Shown: positions 32,245 to 41,948, counted from the first letter of the stretch. The stretch is DNA of 64,000 bases from Pseudomonas sp. ANT_J12 (GCF_008370045.1 NZ_VOBN01000009.1:186001-250000), one strand, 5' to 3'. Notes: a model not told the origin generated them from the sequence alone. A program made the numbers and translations.

Positions 32245-33201
32245 TCAGTAGCCGGTCAGGTTGCCTTGCAGGGCCAGATCCCAAGGCGCAATCGGGCTGA
32301 AGCGCGTCTTCAGGTATTCGAGTAACAGGCGACTGCGGGAACTGGCCTGCTGCTCCAGACGCAAGGCGTAGATCCCGGCGGTTTCCGGGTTCGGCAGGCC
32401 GTTTTCACAGAACAATGGCAGCAGTTCGCCACGCAACAGGTATTCGCTGGCCAGCCAGGTCGGCAAATGCGCGATACCCAGCCCGGCCAGCGCACCGCAG
32501 ACCAGCGCCTCGGCATTGTTGGCGCTCATGCGAATGCGCGCGGGCCGGTGCAACTGCATGCGCCCCTCTTGCTCGAAACGCCAGGCAAAGGGCGGGGCGA
32601 GGCCGTCCCAGTCGAGGCCGTCGTGTTCGCTCAGTTGGGATGGATTGGTCGGCACGCCCCGGCGCTTCAGATAGGCGGGGCTGGCGCAGGCGATGCGCAC
32701 CATGTTCGCCAGCGGCGTGGCCACCAGCCGGGTGTCGGCCATCTGCCCGGCGCGTAGCACCAGATCGACCTTGCCCAGGTTCAAGCCCTGCATGTCGACG
32801 AAGCTGTCGATCAGGTGCAGTTGTACATCGAGGCCGGGGTACAGCATCAGAAAATCGGCAATGACCGGCGCCAGATGCCGGCGACCAAACGCGGCGGGCG
32901 CGTCCACTCGAATCAAGCCTTCGGGGGCGCTACTGAGAGAAACCGCTTCCGCCCGGGCCAGGCGCAGTTCGGCAACGATTCGCCGCGCGCGCTCGGCAAA
33001 CGCCAGACCGGCCGGTGTCGCCCGGACGGCATGGGTGCTGCGCAGGAACAACTGACTGCCCACGGCGCTTTCCAGGCTATCGATGCGCCGAGCCACGGCC
33101 GAAGGCGTCAGCGGATGGCGCCGGGAGGCGGCGGAAAAACTCCCGGTTTCGAGCACATCGAGGAACAGCCCGAGTTGGTCGGTCAATTGATTGGGATTCA
33201 T
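32245..33201 (-). CDS. LysR-family transcriptional regulator
   Basis: 318 residues. The N-terminal helix-turn-helix (LFLDVLETGSFSAASRRHPLTPSAVARRIDSLE-type, about 10-45) and a substrate-binding-like C-terminal domain with VDAPAAFGRRHLAPVIADF and LVLRAGQMADTRLVATPL are those of the CrgA/DhcR-like LysR subgroup. It is divergent from the TSUP transporter gene with about 110 bases between, so the transporter is a likely target. The inducer is unknown. Confidence 0.9.
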   Translation of the reverse strand: MNPNQLTDQLGLFLDVLETGSFSAASRRHPLTPSAVARRIDSLESAVGSQLFLRSTHAVRATPAGLAFAERARRIVAELRLARAEAVSLSSAPEGLIRVDAPAAFGRRHLAPVIADFLMLYPGLDVQLHLIDSFVDMQGLNLGKVDLVLRAGQMADTRLVATPLANMVRIACASPAYLKRRGVPTNPSQLSEHDGLDWDGLAPPFAWRFEQEGRMQLHRPARIRMSANNAEALVCGALAGLGIAHLPTWLASEYLLRGELLPLFCENGLPNPETAGIYALRLEQQASSRSRLLLEYLKTRFSPIAPWDLALQGNLTGY

Positions 33202-33310
33202 GGTTTACCAGCGCTTGTGCGAAATCGGCACAGCCATTGTGCGTTGCTATGCGTTTCCCCGCCAGGGCCGACTGCGTAGGATGAAACGCCTGACAAGAGG
33301 GAATAGACCT

Positions 33311-34060
33311 GTGCTTGAGTTTCTGCTGTACCTGATCTTCGGCGCTGCCTTGGGCACCCTGGGTGGTTTGTTCGGCATCGGTGGTGGCCTGATTGCCATT
33401 CCGCTGCTCGGGGTGTTGTGCGGTCTCGATCAACAGATCGCCCAAGGCACCGCACTGGTGATGGTGGTACCGAACGTGATGCTGGCGCTGTGGCGCTATC
33501 ACCAGCGCAATCGCATCGAAATGCGCCACGCATTGCCGCTGGCGTCGATGGGGTTTTGTTTTGCCTGGATCGGTTCGATCTGGGCCGTGGGCATCGATGC
33601 GCAAACCATGCGCGTGGGATTTGTCGCGCTTCTGGTGGCGCTCTCGACCTACAACCTGGTGCGAATGTTTACCGCCAACGCACCGGCGACTTCGCAAATG
33701 CATTACTCCTGGCCATGGCTGGGCGTGCTCGGCGCGGCGTCCGGGACCATGGGCGGGTTGTTTGGTGTGGGCGGGGCGGTGGTGGCGACGCCGGTGCTGA
33801 CCAGCCTGTTCGGCACCTCGCAGGTGGTGGCTCAAGGCTTGTCGCTGGCCCTGGCGTTGCCAAGCACCGGCGTCACCCTGGTGACGTACGCGGTGCATCA
33901 TCAGGTGAACTGGATGATCGGTTTACCCTTGGCAATTGGCGGATTGATGAGCATCAGTTGGGGCGTGAAAATCGCCCACGCCATGCCGGAGCGGCTGCTG
34001 CGCGGGCTGTTCTGCGGTTTCCTGGTGTTCTGCGCGGTGATGCTCGCTCTTAAAGTTTGA
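33311..34060 (+). CDS. TSUP/TauE-SafE family membrane transporter
   Basis: 249 residues from a GTG at 33311, with GAGGG 9 bases upstream. The duplicated signature of this family appears twice: GTLGGLFGIGGGLIAIPLL near residues 15-35 and GTMGGLFGVGGAVVATPVL near 145-165. It has about eight hydrophobic segments. TSUP proteins export sulfite, sulfoacetate or other small anions. Its 3' end overlaps the convergent LysR gene by 11 bases. Confidence 0.9.
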   Translation: MLEFLLYLIFGAALGTLGGLFGIGGGLIAIPLLGVLCGLDQQIAQGTALVMVVPNVMLALWRYHQRNRIEMRHALPLASMGFCFAWIGSIWAVGIDAQTMRVGFVALLVALSTYNLVRMFTANAPATSQMHYSWPWLGVLGAASGTMGGLFGVGGAVVATPVLTSLFGTSQVVAQGLSLALALPSTGVTLVTYAVHHQVNWMIGLPLAIGGLMSISWGVKIAHAMPERLLRGLFCGFLVFCAVMLALKV

Positions 34061-34904
34061 AGCCTTCGACGATGTGCTCGGCCAGGCATTCGGTGATCGG
34101 CGACGGGTTGTGCAGGTTGCGCACCAGCATGATGCTGGCCTCGGGCAACATGGGCAGGTCTTCGGCGGCGCCGAGGATGCGCATGTCCGGGGTGATCAGG
34201 CTTTCCAGTTGCGCGGTCACCGCGAGGCCGGCACTGACCACGGCCATCAACGCCGAGAGGCTCGAGCTGTTGTAGGCAATGCGGTAATCCCGGCCCATGG
34301 CGTCGAGGGCATTGCACGCCCATAACCGGCAGAAACAATCACTGTTGAACATCGCCAGGGGCAACGGCGTCTGCTCGTGGGCGCTGAAACATTGCGCTTC
34401 GGCCCAGACAAAACGCTCCTTGCGCAGCAACTGGCCGATCTCGGTCCCCGGTTCGCGGGTGACGATCGACAAATCCAGGTCCTGACGCTGCAACAACTGC
34501 CTGGTCGACTCGCAATGCACTTCGATCTGGATCAGCGGATAGAATTTGGCGAACCGCGACAGAATCCCCGGCAGAAACCGCATCACATAATCATCCGGCG
34601 TGCCGATGCGCACCGTGCCGACCATGTGCGGTTCGCGCAGGGTATTGAAGACTTCGCTGTGCAGTTTGAGGATGCGCCGCGCATAGCCGAGCAGCACCTG
34701 GCCCTCGGCGGTCAACTTGACCTGACGCCCGTCGCGCTCGAACAGCTGGCGCTGCAACACGTCTTCTTCCAGGCGCTTCATCTGCATGCTCACCGCCGAT
34801 TGCGTGCGGTTGACCAGTTCCCCGGCGCGGGTGAAACCGCCCAGGTCGGCGATGGCGACAAACGTGCGCAGTACATCGGTATCGATACTGGGGAACGCAG
34901 ACAT
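34050..34904 (-). CDS. LysR-family transcriptional regulator
   Basis: 284 residues. Helix-turn-helix with FVAIADLGGFTRAGELVNRTQSAVSMQMKRLE (given in part: LGGFTRAGELVNR, SAVSMQMKRLE) and an effector domain with VRIGTPDDYVMRFLPGILSRF. It resembles the subgroup that includes HdfR/PA2846-type regulators. The convergent overlap with the TSUP gene means the two transcripts run into each other. No target is evident. There is a divergent DUF1127 gene 94 bases upstream. Confidence 0.9.
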   Translation of the reverse strand: MSAFPSIDTDVLRTFVAIADLGGFTRAGELVNRTQSAVSMQMKRLEEDVLQRQLFERDGRQVKLTAEGQVLLGYARRILKLHSEVFNTLREPHMVGTVRIGTPDDYVMRFLPGILSRFAKFYPLIQIEVHCESTRQLLQRQDLDLSIVTREPGTEIGQLLRKERFVWAEAQCFSAHEQTPLPLAMFNSDCFCRLWACNALDAMGRDYRIAYNSSSLSALMAVVSAGLAVTAQLESLITPDMRILGAAEDLPMLPEASIMLVRNLHNPSPITECLAEHIVEGFKL

Positions 34905-34997
34905 TCATCAATCTCCGAGATGTATGGCATCAGAAACATTCGTTGGATTGATCTTAGCTCCAGCGCGAGACTACAGCCATCCCTAAAGGAGGGCGAC

Positions 34998-35216
34998 ATG
35001 ATGAAAGGTCAACACGAGCAGGTAACGGCAGAAAAATTCTCGATCCACGCGGTTTCCGATTTGCTGCACAAGTTTAGTCGCTGGTACGAACTTCACCGCG
35101 AACGTGAGCTGCTGGCGAGCTTGAGCGATGAAGCACTGAAGGACATCGGCGTCAGCCGTGCGGATGTCGAGCACGAATCGGTCCGGCCGTTCTGGGACGA
35201 TCCGATGCATAAATGA
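34998..35216 (+). CDS. DUF1127 (YjiS-like) small protein
   Basis: 72 residues. The C-terminal motif LASLSDEALKDIGVSRADVEHE is the DUF1127 core; an Arg/Glu-rich helix (WYELHRERE) precedes it. The AGGAGGGC site right before the ATG at 34998 is strong. Small DUF1127 proteins have been tied to RNA and phosphate metabolism in other bacteria; the role of this one is unknown. Confidence 0.88.
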   Translation: MMKGQHEQVTAEKFSIHAVSDLLHKFSRWYELHRERELLASLSDEALKDIGVSRADVEHESVRPFWDDPMHK

Positions 35217-35280
35217 TGAGGCCATTGCTACACAAACCCCTCTCTGGTGAGGTAGGTTGCGAGCAGACAAGGAGATGCTC

Positions 35281-36504
35281 ATGCCCGCAACGCTGTCCTT
35301 TTCCGTCAAACAGGCTCGACGTCTGGCACTGGCTGCACAAGGGTTCAACGGGCGCCAGCCGCCAGCGGCGATCAAACCGGTCCAGCTCAATCGCCTGATT
35401 GAACGGCTGGGCATTTTGCAGATCGATTCGGTCAATGCGTTGGTGCGTTCGCACTACCTTCCCTTGTTTTCCCGTCTTGGCAATTACTCATCCGACCTGC
35501 TTGACCAGGCAGCCTGGAGTCAGGGGCGGCGTCGTACGTTGTTTGAATATTGGGGCCACGAGGCTTCGTTATTGCCGCTGTCCATGTACCCGCTGATGCG
35601 CTGGCGCATGCAGCGCGCTACCCGCGGCGAAGACATCTACCAGCAACTGGCGAAGTTTGGTCGTGAACAGCAGGACACGATTCGCCGGGTACTGGGCTCG
35701 GTTGAAGAGCTCGGCGCATTGGGCGCCGGTAGCTTGTCGACCCGTCAGGAGCGCGCCGGTCCCTGGTGGGATTGGAGCGCCGAAAAGCATGCGCTGGAAT
35801 GGTTGTTTGCCGCCGGTGAAGTGACCGTCGCCGGCCGACGCGGGTTTGAACGGCTTTACGATTTGCCGGAACGGGTGATTCCTTCGGCCGTTCTCCAACA
35901 GCCGTTGCTCACTGAAGCCGAAGCCCAGCGCGGTCTGTTGCTGCATGCCGCGAATGCCCTGGGTGTGGCGACAGAAAAAGACCTGCGGGACTATTTTCGG
36001 CTCAACCCCGGTGACGCCCGGCCGCGTTTGGCGGAACTGGTCGAGGCCGGTGAGTTGTTGAGCTGCGAAGTTCAGGGTTGGCGCCAACCGGCGTATTGCC
36101 TGCCCCAGCCCAAGGTCCCGCGCAAGGTCGAGGCCAGCGCCTTGCTGTCGCCCTTTGATTCGCTGGTCTGGGAGCGCAGCCGCACCGAGCGGTTGTTCGA
36201 TTTCCGTTATCGGCTGGAGATTTATACGCCGCAGGACAAGCGGGTCTACGGCTATTACGTGCTGCCGTTTTTGCACAATGAGCGGATTGCCGCGCGGGTG
36301 GATCTGCGGGCGGAACGGGCGCTGGGCCGGTTGGCGGTGCATGCGGTGCACGAAGAAGAGCCGGGGCTGGATGACGCGGGGATGCTGGCGTTGGCGGTGA
36401 ATTTGCGGCAGATGGCGGATTGGTTGGGGCTGGAGCGGGTGCAGTTGAATTGTCAGCGGGTGAGTGCTGGGCGGTTGCGGATGGCATTGGCGCAGATTGA
36501 GTAA
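35281..36504 (+). CDS. YcaQ/AlkX-type DNA glycosylase (winged-helix HTH_42 family)
   Basis: 407 residues from the ATG at 35281, with AAGGAG 6 bases upstream. LGILQIDSVNALVRSHYLPLFSRLG contains a QxD triad (QID), the variant of the catalytic motif found in YcaQ-type enzymes; FEYWGHEASLLP and LLSPFDSLVWERSR are further conserved blocks. Three tandem winged helices span the protein. Enzymes of this type unhook interstrand DNA crosslinks and excise alkylated bases, so a role in DNA repair is likely. Confidence 0.86.
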   Translation: MPATLSFSVKQARRLALAAQGFNGRQPPAAIKPVQLNRLIERLGILQIDSVNALVRSHYLPLFSRLGNYSSDLLDQAAWSQGRRRTLFEYWGHEASLLPLSMYPLMRWRMQRATRGEDIYQQLAKFGREQQDTIRRVLGSVEELGALGAGSLSTRQERAGPWWDWSAEKHALEWLFAAGEVTVAGRRGFERLYDLPERVIPSAVLQQPLLTEAEAQRGLLLHAANALGVATEKDLRDYFRLNPGDARPRLAELVEAGELLSCEVQGWRQPAYCLPQPKVPRKVEASALLSPFDSLVWERSRTERLFDFRYRLEIYTPQDKRVYGYYVLPFLHNERIAARVDLRAERALGRLAVHAVHEEEPGLDDAGMLALAVNLRQMADWLGLERVQLNCQRVSAGRLRMALAQIE

Positions 36505-36518
36505 TTAGGCCTTAACCT

Positions 36519-36620
36519 GATCGTTCCCATGCTCTGCGTGGGAATGCTTCTAGGGACGCTCCGCGTCCAGTGACGCGGAGCGTCACGGGCTGCATTCCCA
36601 CGCAGAGCTTGGGAACGATC
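36519..36620. repeat. Palindromic intergenic repeat pair (type A)
   Basis: GATCGTTCCCATGCTCTGCG at the left and its inverse at the right, with GACGCTCCGCGTC / GACGCGGAGCGTC between. Same family as 933-1047. It lies between the convergent YcaQ-type and class II DAHP synthase genes. Confidence 0.87.
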
Positions 36621-36626
36621 ACTGAC

Positions 36627-37973
36627 TCAGCGGCGGACTTGTTTCAACGTCTCGGCAATCAAAAACGCCAATTCCAGCGACTGATCCGCGTTCATCCGCG
36701 GATCGCAATGGGTGTGATACCGGTCCGACAACCCATCCTCGGTAATCGGCCGCGCCCCGCCAATGCACTCGGTCACGTTCTGCCCGGTCATTTCGATGTG
36801 GATACCGCCGGCATAAGTGCCTTCCGCTTCGTGGACCTGGAAGAACTGCTTCACTTCGCCGAGGATCTGCGCAAAGTCGCGGGTTTTGTAGCCACTGCTG
36901 GCCTTGATCGTGTTGCCGTGCATAGGGTCGGAGCTCCACAGCACTTTCTTGCCTTCGCGCTCAACGGCGCGAATCAGCTGCGGCAGGTGATCGCCGACCT
37001 TGTTCGCGCCCATCCGCGCGATCAGGTTCAAGCGGCCCGGATCGTTGTCCGGGTTGAGCACGTCGATCAGGCGAATCAGGTCTTCCGGATTCATGCTCGG
37101 GCCGACCTTCACGCCGATCGGGTTGTTCACCCCGCGCAGGAACTCGACGTGGGCGCCGTCAAGCTGACGGGTGCGGTCGCCGATCCACAGCATGTGGGCC
37201 GAGCAGTCGTAGTAATCGTTGGTCAGGCTGTCGCGACGCACGAACGCTTCTTCGTAGTTCAGCAGCAGCGCTTCGTGGGCGGTGAAGAAACTGGTTTCGC
37301 GCAATTGCGGCGAGCTGTCCATGCCGCAGGCGCGCATGAAGGCCAGGGTTTCATCGATGCGATTAGCGAGGTGGCTGTACTTCTCGGCCAAGGCCGAGTT
37401 GGCGATGAAGTCCAGGTTCCACTTGTGCACTTGGTGCAGGTCGGCAAAACCGCCCTGGGCGAAGGCGCGCAGCAGGTTCAGGGTGGCGGTGGACTGGTGA
37501 TAGGACTGCAGCAGGCGTTCCGGGTCCGGCACGCGGCTTTTTTCGTCGAAACCGATGCCGTTGACGATGTCGCCACGGTAGGCGGGCAGGGTCACGCCGT
37601 CGATGGTTTCGTCGTTGGCTGAGCGGGGCTTGGCGAACTGGCCGGCCATGCGCCCGACTTTAACCACCGGGCAGCCAGCGGCGAAGGTCATCACGATGGC
37701 CATTTGCAGCAGCACTTTAAAGGTGTCGCGGATTTTCGCGGCGGAGAACTCGGCGAAGCTTTCGGCGCAGTCGCCGCCTTGCAACAGAAACGCGCGGCCC
37801 TGGGTCACTTCGGCGAACTGACGGCGCAATTCCCGGGCTTCACCGGCAAACACCAGCGGCGGATAACTGGCCAGGGTTTGCTCGACCTGCGCCAAATGCG
37901 CGGCGTCGGGGTAGCGGGGTTGTTGCTGGATCGGCAAGGCACGCCAGCTGTCAGGGCTCCAGGGTTGGCTCAT
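36627..37973 (-). CDS. Class II DAHP synthase
   Basis: 448 residues from the ATG at 37973 (a GTG lies one codon earlier). FLLQGGDCAESF, VKVGRMAGQFAKPRS, WIGDRTRQLDGAH and VGPSMNPEDL are characteristic of the plant-like/AroA-II enzymes, unrelated in sequence to the class I enzyme at 22376. In pseudomonads such enzymes serve either primary aromatic synthesis or phenazine synthesis; there are no phenazine genes in the window, so the primary role is likelier. Confidence 0.94.
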   Translation of the reverse strand: MSQPWSPDSWRALPIQQQPRYPDAAHLAQVEQTLASYPPLVFAGEARELRRQFAEVTQGRAFLLQGGDCAESFAEFSAAKIRDTFKVLLQMAIVMTFAAGCPVVKVGRMAGQFAKPRSANDETIDGVTLPAYRGDIVNGIGFDEKSRVPDPERLLQSYHQSTATLNLLRAFAQGGFADLHQVHKWNLDFIANSALAEKYSHLANRIDETLAFMRACGMDSSPQLRETSFFTAHEALLLNYEEAFVRRDSLTNDYYDCSAHMLWIGDRTRQLDGAHVEFLRGVNNPIGVKVGPSMNPEDLIRLIDVLNPDNDPGRLNLIARMGANKVGDHLPQLIRAVEREGKKVLWSSDPMHGNTIKASSGYKTRDFAQILGEVKQFFQVHEAEGTYAGGIHIEMTGQNVTECIGGARPITEDGLSDRYHTHCDPRMNADQSLELAFLIAETLKQVRR

Positions 37974-38120
37974 CACGGTCTCTAGTGTTTACGCACGGGC
38001 GCTTATGTTATCAGCAATTAGTGCGTGACCTGTTCCCGTCGCTTCGCGGACAATCGCGCCTTTGCCGCTTCATGTGGCGGCTTGTCGCGTTGCCGGCATC
38101 GGTGACGATCAGGAGACGAA

Positions 38121-38876
38121 ATGACTGAGGAGCGCGTCGAGCATCTGCTCGCCGAGGTACAGGATGAGTTCGGCGTGATTCGCGTGCTGGAAGTGGCCGA
38201 TTACCGTTTTCTCGAATTCGGCGATGCCATCGAGCAAAGCTGCGTGTTCACTGCTGACCCGAGCTGGCTGGAATACGACTACACCCGCGCCATGCTGATT
38301 GGTGCGCTGTGCCATGAACAGCCGGAAAGCGCGCTGTTCCTCGGCCTCGGCGCCGGCACGCTGACCCAGGCTTGCCTCAAGTTCCTGCCGCTGGAAGACG
38401 TCGAAGCGATTGAGCTGCGCCCCGACGTGCCGCGCCTGGCCATCGAATACCTGGGGCTGGATGATGATCCCCGGCTGTATATCCGCGTCGGCGATGCGCT
38501 GGACTTGCTGGAGACGGCTGAGCCGGCGGACCTGATTTTCGTCGACCTCTATACCGATGTCGGGCCGGGTGTCGGGCATCTGGCCTGGAGTTTTCTCGAA
38601 AACTGTCAGAAACGCTTGAATCCGGGGGGCTGGCTGGTGATCAACCAATGGGCCACCGATGACGGCAAACCCCTGGGCGCGGCGTTGTTTCGCGGGCTCT
38701 ATCACCGGCATTACTGGGAACTGCCGGTGAAGGAGGGCAACGTGATCCTGATCGTGCCGTCGGAGCTGGATCAGGAACTGGACATGGACGGCTTGATCGC
38801 CCGGGCCGAAGGGCTGGCGCCGCGGTTGGGGTATTCGTTGTTGTCGTTGATCAAGGCGATTCGGCCGGCGACGTGA
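38121..38876 (+). CDS. Spermidine synthase-like methyltransferase-fold protein
   Basis: 251 residues. LFLGLGAGTLTQACLKFLP followed by VEAIELRPDVPRLA is the nucleotide-binding motif I of the SpeE fold; LIFVDLYTDVG is the catalytic-Asp region. The N-terminal part lacks the usual putrescine-binding beta-domain size, so true aminopropyltransferase activity is doubtful. AGGAGACGAA precedes the ATG at 38121. Confidence 0.83.
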   Translation: MTEERVEHLLAEVQDEFGVIRVLEVADYRFLEFGDAIEQSCVFTADPSWLEYDYTRAMLIGALCHEQPESALFLGLGAGTLTQACLKFLPLEDVEAIELRPDVPRLAIEYLGLDDDPRLYIRVGDALDLLETAEPADLIFVDLYTDVGPGVGHLAWSFLENCQKRLNPGGWLVINQWATDDGKPLGAALFRGLYHRHYWELPVKEGNVILIVPSELDQELDMDGLIARAEGLAPRLGYSLLSLIKAIRPAT

Positions 38877-38891
38877 AGGCCGGCGGGGTCA

Positions 38892-39026
38892 CTGTGGCGA
38901 GGGGGCTTGCCCCCGTTGGGCTGCGAAGCGGCCCTAAATGCTGCAACGGGGTCCGTCAGGTACACCGCGTTTGCCGCAACTGCGACTGCTGCGCAGCCGA
39001 ATGGGGGCAAGCCCCCTCGCCACAGG
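38892..39026. repeat. Palindromic intergenic repeat pair (type B)
   Basis: CTGTGGCGAGGGGGCTTGCC at the left and its inverse at the right, with GCTGCGAAGC / CTGCGCAGC inner blocks. Same family as 3606-3772 and 19764-19897, again between convergent genes. Confidence 0.88.
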
Positions 39027-39033
39027 TTGAGTG

Positions 39034-39825
39034 TCAGCAGCCTTTGAATACGCCGGGCCGCTTCTCGACCATCGACCGCACCCCCTCCTTGGCATCCTCA
39101 CTGTTCAACAACTTCTTCACCATCGCCGGTAACGCCTGCGCCGCCGCGGTTTCTCCCTCATAACGCGCCTGTCTGGCCGACATCAATGTTGCCTGGACCC
39201 CCAGCGGTGCCTGTCGGGCAATGCGTTCTGCCAGTTCAATTGCCCTCGGCAGCAGATCCTCGCTGGCCATCACTTCTTGCACCAACCCCAGGTGCAACGC
39301 GTCATGGGCATCAAACTCATCACCGGTCAGCAGCCAGCGCATGGCGTTGCCCCAGCCGGCCACCTGATGCAAACGCAGGGTGGCGCCGCCAAACGGAAAG
39401 ATCCCGCGCTGCACTTCCATCTGGGCAAATCGGGTATTGCTGGCGCACAGGTTGATGTCGGCGGCCAGCATCAGCTCGATGCCGATGGTCAGGCAATAAC
39501 CTTGCGCGGCGACGATCACCGGTTTGCTCACCCTCGGTCCGGCGAACACGCCCCACGGATCGCAGCCGCCGGGCGGTGCCTGCCAGCCTTCGGCGAGTGC
39601 GGAACTGGCATTGATCAGGTCGAGCCCGGCGGTGAAATGCTCGCCGTGGCCGAACACCACCGCGACCCGCGCCTCGTTGTCGGCTTCGAACTCGCCGTAG
39701 GCCAGGCTCAGGTCGTTGAGCAGATCGAGGTCGAAGGCGTTGCGTTTGGCGACCCGGTCCAAGCCCAGCAACAACACATGACCACGTCGTTCGCGGCTGA
39801 CACGACTGGAAACAGGCTGATTCAT
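39034..39825 (-). CDS. Crotonase-family enoyl-CoA hydratase/isomerase
   Basis: 263 residues from the ATG at 39825, with GAGGAAA 7 bases upstream. VFGHGEHFTAGLDL and VAAQGYCLTIGIELMLAADINL are the two oxyanion-hole blocks. RGIFPFGGATLRL replaces the usual catalytic Glu region: the first Glu-type position reads GGATLR, and GLVQEV follows. It probably acts on an acyl-CoA in the cytoplasm; the exact reaction is unclear. It is monocistronic. Confidence 0.87.
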   Translation of the reverse strand: MNQPVSSRVSRERRGHVLLLGLDRVAKRNAFDLDLLNDLSLAYGEFEADNEARVAVVFGHGEHFTAGLDLINASSALAEGWQAPPGGCDPWGVFAGPRVSKPVIVAAQGYCLTIGIELMLAADINLCASNTRFAQMEVQRGIFPFGGATLRLHQVAGWGNAMRWLLTGDEFDAHDALHLGLVQEVMASEDLLPRAIELAERIARQAPLGVQATLMSARQARYEGETAAAQALPAMVKKLLNSEDAKEGVRSMVEKRPGVFKGC

Positions 39826-40246
39826 GAGGTATTTCCTCGGGCGGGAAGAAGGTGCCAGACCGAAGGTCCGGGTCATCAGGGTGAACCGTTTTAGCGCCAT
39901 CGCCAGCAGGGCCGGGCCTTTGAAAAATAGACCGTTGCACGATTATCCGCAAAGCGTGTGACACAACGGCGTATGCGTCAGTTTTCCGACAAATAATGCT
40001 CCCTTTTTGGGCGAATTCCGGTATAGTGCGCGCCGGCCTTTAACCGGGCCGCGTTTAGGTAGCGCAATTCCCCGAAGTCAGCTTCGGCTGCACGTCCGCA
40101 CAGCGGACTCTTCCTTGACGAATCTTTTTCATTCATTCGTTTTCGCAAATCCCCGCCGACAAAGCAGCCAGGGCGACTCTTGAGTCTTACACGGCATGCG
40201 CAGCTTTGGAGCATGGGTCTTTGCGGATGCACTTAGAGGCAGACCC
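39826..40246 (+). promoter_or_regulatory. Intergenic region with long deaD leader
   Basis: About 420 bases. A TATAGT box at 40022-40027 could be a -10, giving a leader of about 210 bases before deaD at 40247; I do not see a convincing -35. Within it CCGAAGTCAGCTTCGG (40071-40086) and GTCCGCACAGCGGAC (40094-40108) are clear hairpins. Long structured leaders are usual for cold-responsive deaD genes, so post-transcriptional control is likely. Confidence 0.5.
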
Positions 40247-41920
40247 ATGACCCAGGAAACCGGCGGCTTCGCCGCTTTTAATCTTAATCCGAATATTCTT
40301 GCAGCCGTCATCGCGACTGGCTACGAAGAACCTTCGGCTATTCAGCAGCAATCGATCCCGATCATCATGGCCGGCCACGACATGATTGGCCAGGCGCAAA
40401 CCGGTACTGGTAAAACCGCCGCGTTCGCTCTGCCAATCCTGCATCGCATCGATCCTGCCAAGCGCGAGCCGCAAGCCCTGATCCTGGCGCCAACCCGTGA
40501 GTTGGCGCTGCAAGTAGCAACCGCTTTCGAAACCTACGCCAAGCAAATGCCGGGCGTTACCGTTGTGGCCGTTTACGGCGGCGCCCCGATGGGCCCACAA
40601 CTGAAAGCAATCCGTAATGGCGCACAGATCGTTGTCGCCACTCCGGGTCGTCTGTGCGACCACCTGCGTCGTGACGAAAAAGTCCTGTCGACCGTGAACC
40701 ACCTGGTTCTGGACGAAGCGGACGAAATGCTCAAACTGGGTTTCATGGACGACCTCGAAGTTATCTTCAAGGCTCTGCCACCGACCCGTCAGACCGTATT
40801 GTTCTCGGCGACCCTGCCGCAGTCGATCCGTGCGATCGCCGAGCGTCACCTGCGTGATCCGCAGCACGTGAAGATCCAGACCAAGACTCAGACCGTTACC
40901 GCGATCGAACAGGCTCACCTGTTGGTTCACGCTGACCAGAAGACCTCGGCTGTATTGAGCCTGCTGGAAGTCGAAGACTTCGACGCCCTGATCATGTTCG
41001 TGCGCACCAAGCAAGCGACCCTGGACCTGGCCAGTGCCCTGGAAGCCAAAGGCTACAAAGCCGCTGCGCTGAACGGTGACATTGCTCAGAACCAACGTGA
41101 GCGCGTGATCGAATCCCTCAAGGATGGCCGTCTGGACATCGTTGTGGCGACCGACGTTGCCGCCCGTGGCCTGGACGTTCCGCGCATCACTCACGTGTTC
41201 AACGTTGACATGCCGTACGACCCGGAATCCTACGTTCACCGTATCGGCCGTACTGGCCGTGCCGGTCGCGAAGGTCGTGCACTGCTGCTGGTGACTCCAC
41301 GTGAGCGCCGCATGCTGCAAGTGATCGAGCGTGTAACCGGTCAAAAGGTTGCCGAAGTTCGCCTGCCGGACGCACAAGCTGTTCTTGATGCCCGCATCAA
41401 GAAACTGACCAACAGCCTGTCGCCACTGGTGGCTGATGCCGAATCGACTCACGGTGATCTGCTCGATCGCCTGACCGCCGACATCGGTTGCACCCCGCGT
41501 GCCCTGGCCGCTGCACTGCTGCGCAAAGCCACCAACGCTCAGGCGCTGACCCTGGCTGCGATCGAGAAGGAACGTCCACTGGTGCCGAACAACGCACCGC
41601 GTGGCGATCGTCCAGAGCGCACCGGTGATCGTCCGGACCGTGGTGATCGTGAGCGTCGCGCTCCGGTTCCATTGGCCGAAGGCCGTGCTCGTTGCCGTAC
41701 CGCGCTGGGCGCGCGTGATGGCATCGCTGCCAAGAACCTGCTGGGCGCTATCCTGAATGAAGGCGGTTTGGCTCGTGAAGCCATCGGTCGCATCCAGGTG
41801 CGTGACAGCTTCAGCCTCGTCGAGCTGCCGGAAGATGGTCTGGAAAAACTCCTGACCAAACTGAAGGACACTCGCGTTGCTGGCAAGCAGTTGAAGCTGC
41901 GTCGCTATCGCGAAGATTAA
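40247..41920 (+). CDS. deaD: DeaD/CsdA-type DEAD-box RNA helicase
   Basis: 557 residues from the ATG at 40247. All helicase motifs are in order: SAIQQQSIP, AQTGTGKT, PTRELA, TPGR, DEAD, SAT, then ARGLD and HRIGRTGRAG. The tail has a charged Arg/Asp-rich linker (RGDRPERTGDRPDRGDRERR, about 455-474) and a DbpA-like RNA-binding domain ending RRYRED. It unwinds RNA in ribosome assembly and mRNA decay, especially in the cold. Codon use is that of a highly expressed gene. Confidence 0.95.
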   Translation: MTQETGGFAAFNLNPNILAAVIATGYEEPSAIQQQSIPIIMAGHDMIGQAQTGTGKTAAFALPILHRIDPAKREPQALILAPTRELALQVATAFETYAKQMPGVTVVAVYGGAPMGPQLKAIRNGAQIVVATPGRLCDHLRRDEKVLSTVNHLVLDEADEMLKLGFMDDLEVIFKALPPTRQTVLFSATLPQSIRAIAERHLRDPQHVKIQTKTQTVTAIEQAHLLVHADQKTSAVLSLLEVEDFDALIMFVRTKQATLDLASALEAKGYKAAALNGDIAQNQRERVIESLKDGRLDIVVATDVAARGLDVPRITHVFNVDMPYDPESYVHRIGRTGRAGREGRALLLVTPRERRMLQVIERVTGQKVAEVRLPDAQAVLDARIKKLTNSLSPLVADAESTHGDLLDRLTADIGCTPRALAAALLRKATNAQALTLAAIEKERPLVPNNAPRGDRPERTGDRPDRGDRERRAPVPLAEGRARCRTALGARDGIAAKNLLGAILNEGGLAREAIGRIQVRDSFSLVELPEDGLEKLLTKLKDTRVAGKQLKLRRYRED

Positions 41921-41948
41921 TCCGCTCTTGAGCTGATTGATCGCACAT

